Source: CAZFCK01 sp964517355 (GTDB lineage Bacteria; Desulfobacterota; Desulfovibrionia; Desulfovibrionales; Desulfovibrionaceae). Taken from it: a stretch of 21,990 nt of DNA. Shown here piece after piece: positions 1 to 6,966 of the stretch (its first letter is position 1; every line of letters starts with the position of its first letter). Location of the stretch: contig CAZFCK010000059.1 in assembly GCA_964517355.1 (NCBI GenBank), positions 1-21,990 on the forward strand. Reading direction: 5' to 3'. Both the position numbers and the translations under genes were made by a program. Below the pieces are notes generated by a model. That model was given only the letters and a program-made list of their open reading frames with translations, was not told where the DNA came from and did not search any database.

Positions 1-24
1 CATGAGCAAAGCATAACCAATTGT

Positions 25-210
25 CTAGACTATTTCAAGAGTTATATGCTCTAGCGTGTTCCTTATTTGTTCCTCCCATAGCAGGGCGGCCTTGTACTCC
101 TTGCCTCCCTTTTTCCCGGTTCCGAACCACTTCACTGCTATTATTTTGCCCTCTTGCTTGATTTGGGCTCGCCAACGATTCTTGCCGCGACGCGTGCAAC
201 ATGCTGGCAT
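25..210 (-). pseudogene. N-terminal fragment of a phage-type tyrosine integrase
   Basis: The 61-residue frame starts at ATG 210, with AGGAG at 220-224 eight bases upstream. It contains an RWRAQIKQEGK segment, a WFGTGKKGG segment and then KEYKAALLWEEQ. This resembles the small three-strand-plus-helix arm-type DNA-binding domain at the N terminus of phage integrases. A TAG stop at 25-27 ends it before any core-binding or catalytic domain. Codons remain readable beyond the stop, but the window ends there, so nonsense mutation and deletion cannot be told apart. It overlaps the end of the HTH gene on the same strand, as excisionase-like/integrase pairs often do. The family assignment rests on appearance only. 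No catalytic R or Y residues are in view. Confidence 0.5.
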
Positions 211-376
211 CTATAATACTCCTGGCTCTGTTTTCAAAGAACCGTAGAAGTCCGGCAACACGGACACCGCCCAAGTCCTGGGCATACTTCCGGACGGTAC
301 GCGGGTCAAAGCACAACAGCTCAGCTACGTCGTTAGTGCAGAATGGGCGTCCAAGTTCCTTGAGTTGATCTCGCAT
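35..376 (-). CDS. Small helix-turn-helix protein, possibly excisionase-like
   Basis: The frame is open back to ATG 481, but the recognisable protein starts at ATG 376 (MRDQLKELGRPF). Residues 10-45 contain TNDVAELLCFDPRTVRKYAQDL, a helix-turn-helix of the kind found in small phage or plasmid DNA-binding proteins. It is followed by a short wing-like RVAGLLRFFENR segment. The C-terminal half has low-complexity polar composition and overlaps the start of the integrase fragment, so it may be a translated overlap rather than a folded domain. No strong ribosome binding site is visible in front of 376. Position next to an integrase suggests recombination directionality or element regulation, but that is context only. 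The gene may be decaying along with the integrase. Confidence 0.45.
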   Translation of the reverse strand: MRDQLKELGRPFCTNDVAELLCFDPRTVRKYAQDLGGVRVAGLLRFFENRARSIIDASMLHASRQESLASPNQARGQNNSSEVVRNREKGRQGVQGRPAMGGTNKEHARAYNS

Positions 377-495
377 GAGAGACAAACTAATTCGTTTGCG
401 GCATCTTGAGATGTGGGGGATTAGACTAAAGTGGGGGGAGAACCAGGGAGGATCAATGAGAAAAAAACGGAAACTATTCACATGACGATTTTGAC

Positions 496-891
496 ATGGA
501 TAAATTGTTGGAAGCAGCCAAAAACGAGGTAAGCGCTAATCTTGCCTAACTATCAAACCCGAGACTGTACCTTGAGCTGCATGGTATTCTTGATGAATTC
601 CAATGCGAGGTGGATGTAATTTTTGATTATGACACTGCACAGCAGATTGAAGAGTACTTTGTCCAGTGCAGAGTGAATACTCCACCGGCTAAAGTCGGTG
701 GCTTCGAATAACAGCTAAAGCTGGCGGGGTCGGCTCTGTGAGCCGACTACTCACCGCCCTCACCCTCGACTTTAAAATTATCAAAGGAAGAGCTGATTGA
801 GCAGATCGTATTGTTGCGGCAATGCAAGGAGAATGGCGAGAGACGAGAGCAAGTTATCGACATTTTGAATCAGCAGCGAAAAGCTGCATAA
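496..891 (+). pseudogene. Small unrecognised gene, broken by stops and a palindromic insertion
   Basis: One reading frame runs from ATG 496 (MDKLLEAAKNEV) to TAA 889-891. It is interrupted by TAA at 547-549, TAA at 709-711 and TGA at 739-741. The pieces look protein-like: 550-680 encodes an acidic stretch (ELHGILDEFQCEVDVIFDYD, then QQIEEYFVQCR), and 775-891 encodes a helical stretch (SKEELIEQIVLLRQ, then QVIDILNQQRKAA). The last two stops lie inside or beside a hairpin-rich segment at about 675-760, which looks inserted between the two halves without changing frame. A hairpin follows the final stop at 898-918, as expected for a gene end. I do not recognise the family. It is divergent from the HTH/integrase pair, which suggests an accessory or phage origin. 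Confidence 0.4.
682..758. repeat. Two adjacent hairpins, possible IS200/IS605-type end or palindromic mini-element
   Basis: The first palindrome, 682-701, is CCACCGGCT AA AGTCGGTGG, a 9-bp stem with one G-T pair. The second is nested: GGCGG at 723-727 pairs with CCGCC at 754-758, and inside it GTCGGCTC (729-736) pairs with GAGCCGAC (740-747) around a 3-base loop. Subterminal imperfect hairpins of this kind mark ends of IS200/IS605 elements and the small palindromic elements derived from them. No TnpA or TnpB coding sequence is present, so it would be a non-autonomous copy. The identity is inferred. The hairpins themselves are plain in the sequence. Confidence 0.5.
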
Positions 892-897
892 AAAATA

Positions 898-918
898 TGG
901 TGCCCGAGTAAGGCACCA
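898..918 (+). terminator. Candidate terminator hairpin
   Basis: TGGTGCC (898-904) pairs with GGCACCA (912-918) around a 7-base loop, seven bases after the stop of the broken gene ending at 891. The following sequence (CTCTATTTG) is only weakly T-rich, so termination efficiency is doubtful. Confidence 0.35.
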
Positions 919-983
919 CTCTATTTGAGGTTTACATTTTTTTCTAAGTAATTTCACGACAACTGTTTGAGTTTAGTTGGCCG

Positions 984-1100
984 CTACCCGGCTGGCGTCC
1001 CCGGCGCCTCACCGAGTGCAAAGCCCATCTCGCGGGCTTTCCGCTTCAGGTTATGGACCACTCGTGAGTGATAGCGTTCTTCGTAGTAGTCTTGGCTAGC
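984..1100 (-). pseudogene. C-terminal tail of a transposase-like gene, 5'-truncated
   Basis: Read on the minus strand from 1100 to the TAG at 984-986, the frame gives DYYEERYHSRVVHNLKRKAR, then EMGFALGEAPG. This basic, Y/R-rich tail ending in a short Gly/Pro segment resembles the C-terminal helix of some IS transposases, but I cannot name the IS family with confidence. There is no start codon, and the frame upstream loses similarity exactly where the plus-strand IS3 tail begins. It is a remnant with no expected function. Confidence 0.35.
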
Positions 1101-1207
1101 CCTGGTTCACCAGCTACAATGAGGAGCGCCCCCATATGAGTCTGGACGACCTGACACCGGATGAGGCATATAAGGGTCAGACCTTCAAAAGGGCAGCAAG
1201 AGAATGA
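1100..1207 (+). pseudogene. C-terminal tail of an IS3-family transposase (OrfB, rve integrase core)
   Basis: The frame from 1100 to the TGA at 1205-1207 reads PWFTSYNEERPHMSLDDLTP followed by DEAYKG. The motif W-x-x-x-YNxxRPHxSLxxxTPxEAY is the characteristic end of IS3-family OrfB, containing the last catalytic-core helix and the tail after the DDE glutamate. The upstream part of the gene, with the DDE residues, is missing. A minus-strand transposase tail begins at the same base. The remnant is inactive and marks this segment as a site of repeated insertion and deletion. Confidence 0.65.
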
Positions 1208-1626
1208 CGTCGCCTGCGCAGAAGCGCCGGAACTGTCCGGCGCCCTCCGACGAGCTTTTGTCGGGTCCATTCTCGATCGCCAGGCTGCTCCGGCTTGAAA
1301 TGGTGCCACAAATTCGGCATTGCGCGGACTGGTGATGTGGTGAGGATAAAGGGCAGGAATCCACCTTAGCGAAGCCGCGTAATTGTGGGACCACCTCACA
1401 AGCCATTGAGAGGTATTTCTGGTGTAGTTGTGCAATAACGGTCGAAGCATTTTGCCTTTGGCGGTATATTGATCTGGTCTCAAGTCTGAAGGATTCCTTT
1501 TTCAGGTACGATCCGAAACGGCATGATTTATCAATTCCTCCACCTTCAAAATGCCGCTCGGTAGTCTGAACAACCCGAGTCTCCTTTGATGTTGCCCTTG
1601 GATCGCTAATCATTTCGGAGAAAAAC
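1208..1626. other. Gap with no recognisable gene, leader of the 1627 kinase
   Basis: No convincing coding sequence was found here. Minus-strand frames of about 150 codons cover it, but they have no recognisable motif, start signal or natural composition. Short plus-strand segments (for example FSIARLLRLEMVPQI near 1270-1315) may be more transposon debris. The last ~25 bases carry the ribosome binding site GGAG (1617-1620) of the downstream kinase. The promoter was not located. Confidence 0.4.
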
Positions 1627-4600
1627 GTGGCAGATAAAAGCAAAGAGCATGCTGAACTAGTACAGCTCCGAACAATAATTCAAAACATTCAAGAAGGCAT
1701 CGCAGTTATTCAAGATGGCCTTATCAAATATTGTAACCAGCATGTTGTCGATTTTTTAGGCAACACCGAGGAAGAAATACTGTCATCAGATATAAGATCG
1801 TTTGTACATCCTGATGATAAGTCTATCGTCTTTGAGCATCATACCCGTCGAGCCTCTGGCCTAGAGGCACCTGAGCGTTATGAATTCCGAGTTAAAGCTA
1901 GGTCAGGCAAATTCGTTTGGGTTGAAGTCTCTGGGAAAAAAATTGATTGGAACGGGAAATCCGCCACACTTAATACGTTCATTGATATTTCAAAAAGAAA
2001 GGAATTTGAGTCAAAGCTTCACCTGAGCGATAAGCGATATGAAAATATCGTATCATCAGCTCCAATCGGAGTATTCCGTTCAACCCCAGAAGGAAAGTAC
2101 CTGTATATTAATGATTGTTTTGCTGCGATGCTTGGATACGATAAAGAGGAGTTGTTTTATAGGGATTTTCGTATTCAGGAGTTATATGTTGATCCAGCTG
2201 CCAGAAACGTGATCACTGAAAAGTTGTCGAAGCATGGAGTATTGCATAACCATCGTATTCAGTTAAGGAGAAAAGATGGATGTCTGATGTGGATGTCGAT
2301 ATTTGTAAAGACTGGCAGAAATGACAATGGGATATATTTTGATGGTTTTACACTTGACGTCACGAGGGAACAGTCGATTTCGATGGAGCGAGACCAGCTC
2401 AAAGATAGGCTGCAAGCGCTTTGGGATATTGCCAAACTCACCAATGTGACCAAACATGAAATAAATTCCCTAATTTTGGAAGAGATAGAAAGATCAACAC
2501 AAAGCTCCTATTCTTTTTTTGGTATTGTTGATAAATTTGAGCGATCAATTATACACCATTCTTGGTCAAAAAATGCATTGAAGAATTGTAGCATCACCTC
2601 TAGACCCACTCATGCGATCATATCCGAAGCTGGGGTATGGGCACGCCCTGCATTAGATCACAAAATCTTAATAGTTAATGACTATCAAAGTCTCGTTTTG
2701 TCAAACGGCTACCCTCAAGGTCACATCCCGTTAAAAAAAGTCTTGTCAGTGCCGATCTTAAGGGAAGGAAAAGTGATTGCCGTTGCAGCTGTAGCTAATA
2801 AGGAATCTGACTATACTGAAGATGATGCTCGGCAAATTCAGGCATTCGTTTCGAGCGCGCTACTTTTGATTGAAAAGAATGATCAAGAAAATCAATTAAT
2901 CAAATCCGAGAATAAGTTTAGAGCTCTTTTCGACAATGCAGGCGAGGGGATTTTTTTGGCCGACAGTGAATCGACGATTACTGATGCAAACCATACCGCC
3001 GCATTCATATTAGGGTATGATAGCCCAGATGATTTAGTGGGGATAAACGCCAAAGAACTCATTCATCCAGAGGATTTTCGACAAAGAAGTACTTATGACA
3101 ACATCGAAAAAATCAAAGCCGATGATGTATTGCGGCTTGAGAGGCGTTACAAAAAAAAGGATGGTTCTTATATCCCGGTTCAAGTTACTATAAAATTTAT
3201 AGGCAATTCGGGTATACATCATGTTTTGTTTGGCGACATTAGTGAGCGTAAAAACTATGAAGAAGCACTCAGAACAAAAATTGTTGCTCTCACTAAGCCA
3301 AGTGGCGATTTGTCTGAGATCACGTTTGACATGCTTTTCGACATTGAAGAAATGCAAATAATTCAAGATAAGTTCGCAGATGCCACTGGGGTGGCATCTC
3401 TCATTACGACCCCTGAAGGTGTTCCCATTACCAGGCCAAGCAACTTTACATGCTTTTGCAGAGACATCGTCCGTAATTCACCAAAAGGGCGTGAGAATTG
3501 CCTTCACTCAGATTCGATAACCGGCATTGGAGATGCACATGGGCCGAGAGTTCGAAAATGTCTCAGTGGAGGGCTCTGGGACGCAGGAGCAAGCATCAGC
3601 GTTGGGGGCAAGCATGTCGCTAATTGGCTTATCGGCCAGGTAAGAGACGAATCCTGCAATGAAGGATCTATTCTTAATTACGCTAATGAAATCGGTGTGA
3701 ATGGCAATGAACTGCTTACTGCTTTTAAAAAAGTGCCTGTCATGTCAAAAAGGCGGTTTCAGCTGATAGCCCAATCTCTTTATACATTTGCTCGCCAACT
3801 TTCTCTTTTGGCTTACCAGAATGTACAACAAGCTCGACTTATCGCGGACAAAAACATTGCAGAAGAGAAAAATAAGTTTTTGGCTGAGTTGTTGAACGCC
3901 TCAGACAGCATCGCTGTGTATAAAGACCCTTCATTAAAATATTTGATGGTTAACTCAGAATACTTATCACTGACAGGACATAATAACTATTTAGAACTCC
4001 TTGGGAAGACCGATGAAGAGTTATTTGAGGGGCTAGCCTCCGCTGAACAGATTGAGGCATTTGTGGCAAATGACCGAAAGGCTCTTTCTTTGCCTAAGGG
4101 GGGGGTACTCACTGTCGAAGAGCACCTTAGTGGGGATGACGGAAATGACAGAACTTTTCTATCAAAGAAGTTTCCAATATACCAAGACAATAGAAAGACT
4201 CCATCGGGGGTTGCAACCCTAACAACTGAAATTACAGAGTTAAAAGAGACACAGGAAAACCTCATTCGCTACCATGACCAATTAAGAGAGAAGCAGGAAA
4301 CCCTCAAACTTGTTATGAATATGGCGGCGATAGCTCCATGGGAAATGGACCTAAAAAACAAGATATTCACATTCAATGATGAATTCTATGACCTTTACGC
4401 AACAAATGTTATGCGTGAAGGTGGTTATTTGATGTCTGCCGAAGTTTACTCCAGAAATTTTGTTCATCCTGATGAAGAAAGTTTGGTCGAGACAGCCATC
4501 ACTCATGCTCTAGCGACTGAAGAATGTCACTACAGCCAGCAAATTGAGCACCGTATTGTCCGTCGTGACGGAAAAGTAAGGGACATCGTCGTACGTTTCC

Positions 4601-6948
4601 TTTTAGTCCGGGATGAAAATGGCAAACCCATAAAAACTATTGGCGCTAACCAGGATATCACGGAGCACAAAAGACTTATTTGTAAATTAGATGAGAGAGA
4701 GAAGGAGTATAGAGCGCTTGTTGATGGAATGCCGGATGTCATCATGCGATTTGATAAGCAGCTTAAACATCTTTTTGTCTCAAACACCGTTACTCGATAT
4801 GTATCCATACCTCTTGTAGAGTTTATAGGAAAAACCCACTCTGAACTCGGCTTTCCAAAAGAATTATGTAATTATCTGGAAAGCGCTATCAAAAAGGTTT
4901 TTAACGATAGACATGATTTTGAAGGCGAATTTTCTTTCAAGGATCAGAGGCATGAGTTTATTTTTAACTTGCGGCTCATCCCTGAATATAACGAATCAGG
5001 AGAAATCACATCGGTCTTATCCATAGGTAGAGACATCACGTCTCACCGACGTCTTGAACAGGATTATAAAAATATTTTTGAAAGAATGCTTGATGGCTTT
5101 GCTGTTCATGAAATAATTTGTGATGATTTTGGAATCCCAGTAGATTATAAATTTTTGGCAGTTAATCAGGCTTTTGAAGACATGGTCGGACTCAGTAGAG
5201 CAGAAGTCATCGGTAAAACTGTTATGGAGTTGATGCCCGGAACAGAGGCATATTGGATCGAAGCATATGGGAAGGTAGCCCTTTTGGGGGAACCCATTTA
5301 TTTTGAAAATTATTCTAAGGAAGTGGGCCGTTATTTTGAGGTCACAGCTTACCGTCCAGCTCTTAATCAGTTTGCTTGCATCTTTTCAGATATCACGGAG
5401 CGCAAAAAGGCTCTTGATAATTTCGAGCGGATATTTGATATGTCCCTTGATCCCATATGGGTTGGAGATCTTGATGCAATGTCATTTTTGCGTGTGAACT
5501 CAGCTTGTTATGAGAGCCTTGGATACACTGAAGACAAATTGCTTGGTTGTACGATTTTCGACTTCCTACACCCAGATGATATCGCCTCAACAAAAGACAT
5601 TATTTCGAGAAACCTATATAATGGACTCAACATCCTTGGTTTTGAAACTCGTTTAAGGACGAAAACCAACCAATATATTTGGATTAGCTGGTATGTTCGC
5701 CCGATCTTAAACGAGGGGGTTCTCTATGCTGTTGGCCGGGATGTTACCGGCAAGAAAAAGTACGAAGAAGAACTCATCCATTCCAAGGAAGCAGCTGAAG
5801 CCGCAAGCAAAGCAAAATCAGAATTTTTAGCAAACATGAGTCACGAAATACGAACTCCTCTCAATGGGTTACTTGGGATGTTGCAACTTCTTGAGAGCTC
5901 AGAACTCAATCAGGAACAAGCCGAGTTCCTAAATAAAGCCCTTTTTTCAGGAGAAAGATTGACAAGATTGCTAACCGACATCCTCGATGTTTCTGCTATT
6001 GAAGCAAGAAAGCTGGCCTTGACCTATGGAGATGTTGACGTTCCGAGTTTGATCGAATCAGTCTCAAGTTTGTTGGCAATAACAGCCCATCAAAAAGGTT
6101 TGGAACTAAAAATCGAAATAGATCCTAATACTCCCAAAACAATTATTAGCGACGAAGTGCGACTCAGGCAGATTTTATTCAACTTGGCAGGGAATGGGTT
6201 GAAGTTTACTCAACACGGTTTTGTGTCGATCAATATATCTTACTTGGGAAGATCTCATTTTACAAAAAAGCATCTTCTGTTGACCATCTCTGACACAGGT
6301 TCGGGCATTGGGGACGACCATTTGAATAAAGCCTTCGAAGTGTTTGGACAGGTCGCACAAGGATATACCAAAGAACATCAAGGGGCCGGATTAGGACTGC
6401 CTATTGTCAAACGTATCGTAGACCTGATGAGGGGATCGATTTGTATCGATAGCAGCCTTGGTCAGGGAGCTACTTTCTATGTTTCTATCCCTGTCGAGGA
6501 TTGTCAGGGGCGAGAGCAGAGCGCGACAGAAGAGATGAAAAGCAAAACCACTTCCGGTAGGATTTCTAGTAACGGAGGCAGCAAGATTCTCCTTGTTGAA
6601 GATGAAGTGAGCAACTCGTTTGCCTTAACCAGGCTTCTCACCAAACAAGGGTATGAAGTTCACCCTGTTGAAAACGGTCTTGAGGCGCTGAACGTCATAA
6701 GACATGGCCATTATGGTCTGGTTCTGATGGATATTCAAATGCCAATCATGAACGGTGTCGAGGCAACACACGAAATACGAGCGGGATCTGCCGGCAAGCA
6801 CAATAGTTCCATCCCAATCATTGCGATGACAGCATATGCAATGGACGGAGATGAAGCTGTGTTTCTTGCTGAAGGTGTGAATGATTACATTGCAAAACCG
6901 GTCAAAATTAGAGAACTTGTAAATTTGATCAAGAAATATCTAGGCTAG
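1627..6948 (+). CDS. Hybrid sensor histidine kinase with eight PAS domains, one GAF and one PocR domain
   Basis: 1773 residues, GTG start with GGAG seven bases upstream. No signal peptide or membrane segment is seen, so it is cytoplasmic. Domain order (residues): PAS 8-125, PAS 135-248, GAF 275-416, PAS 428-545, PocR sensory domain 564-735, then five PAS at 750-873, 893-1014, 1024-1140, 1145-1260 and 1264-1376. HisKA follows at about 1396-1461 with the acceptor His1406 in [12 protein letters not shown]. The HATPase at about 1505-1622 has intact GNGLKF, DTGSGIG and GAGLGLPIV boxes. The C-terminal receiver at about 1653-1770 has Glu1658/Asp1659, acceptor Asp1702 (LMDIQMP) and Lys1757. All key catalytic residues are present. 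PocR carries Cys609, Cys611, Cys625 and Cys645. It should autophosphorylate and pass phosphate to its own receiver. An HPt partner is not in the window. PAS1 resembles PAS1 of the 16146 kinase, and PAS4 closely resembles a PAS of the 19449 gene. Confidence 0.93.
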   Translation: MADKSKEHAELVQLRTIIQNIQEGIAVIQDGLIKYCNQHVVDFLGNTEEEILSSDIRSFVHPDDKSIVFEHHTRRASGLEAPERYEFRVKARSGKFVWVEVSGKKIDWNGKSATLNTFIDISKRKEFESKLHLSDKRYENIVSSAPIGVFRSTPEGKYLYINDCFAAMLGYDKEELFYRDFRIQELYVDPAARNVITEKLSKHGVLHNHRIQLRRKDGCLMWMSIFVKTGRNDNGIYFDGFTLDVTREQSISMERDQLKDRLQALWDIAKLTNVTKHEINSLILEEIERSTQSSYSFFGIVDKFERSIIHHSWSKNALKNCSITSRPTHAIISEAGVWARPALDHKILIVNDYQSLVLSNGYPQGHIPLKKVLSVPILREGKVIAVAAVANKESDYTEDDARQIQAFVSSALLLIEKNDQENQLIKSENKFRALFDNAGEGIFLADSESTITDANHTAAFILGYDSPDDLVGINAKELIHPEDFRQRSTYDNIEKIKADDVLRLERRYKKKDGSYIPVQVTIKFIGNSGIHHVLFGDISERKNYEEALRTKIVALTKPSGDLSEITFDMLFDIEEMQIIQDKFADATGVASLITTPEGVPITRPSNFTCFCRDIVRNSPKGRENCLHSDSITGIGDAHGPRVRKCLSGGLWDAGASISVGGKHVANWLIGQVRDESCNEGSILNYANEIGVNGNELLTAFKKVPVMSKRRFQLIAQSLYTFARQLSLLAYQNVQQARLIADKNIAEEKNKFLAELLNASDSIAVYKDPSLKYLMVNSEYLSLTGHNNYLELLGKTDEELFEGLASAEQIEAFVANDRKALSLPKGGVLTVEEHLSGDDGNDRTFLSKKFPIYQDNRKTPSGVATLTTEITELKETQENLIRYHDQLREKQETLKLVMNMAAIAPWEMDLKNKIFTFNDEFYDLYATNVMREGGYLMSAEVYSRNFVHPDEESLVETAITHALATEECHYSQQIEHRIVRRDGKVRDIVVRFLLVRDENGKPIKTIGANQDITEHKRLICKLDEREKEYRALVDGMPDVIMRFDKQLKHLFVSNTVTRYVSIPLVEFIGKTHSELGFPKELCNYLESAIKKVFNDRHDFEGEFSFKDQRHEFIFNLRLIPEYNESGEITSVLSIGRDITSHRRLEQDYKNIFERMLDGFAVHEIICDDFGIPVDYKFLAVNQAFEDMVGLSRAEVIGKTVMELMPGTEAYWIEAYGKVALLGEPIYFENYSKEVGRYFEVTAYRPALNQFACIFSDITERKKALDNFERIFDMSLDPIWVGDLDAMSFLRVNSACYESLGYTEDKLLGCTIFDFLHPDDIASTKDIISRNLYNGLNILGFETRLRTKTNQYIWISWYVRPILNEGVLYAVGRDVTGKKKYEEELIHSKEAAEAASKAKSEFLANMSHEIRTPLNGLLGMLQLLESSELNQEQAEFLNKALFSGERLTRLLTDILDVSAIEARKLALTYGDVDVPSLIESVSSLLAITAHQKGLELKIEIDPNTPKTIISDEVRLRQILFNLAGNGLKFTQHGFVSINISYLGRSHFTKKHLLLTISDTGSGIGDDHLNKAFEVFGQVAQGYTKEHQGAGLGLPIVKRIVDLMRGSICIDSSLGQGATFYVSIPVEDCQGREQSATEEMKSKTTSGRISSNGGSKILLVEDEVSNSFALTRLLTKQGYEVHPVENGLEALNVIRHGHYGLVLMDIQMPIMNGVEATHEIRAGSAGKHNSSIPIIAMTAYAMDGDEAVFLAEGVNDYIAKPVKIRELVNLIKKYLG

Positions 6949-6966
6949 CAAGTAAAACCATGTAAT

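Noticed and set aside
1046..1643. Two overlapping minus-strand frames of about 145-150 codons upstream of the 1627 kinase
   Set aside because: No domain, no ribosome binding site, unnatural composition; they run across two transposase remnants and the kinase leader in unrelated frames.
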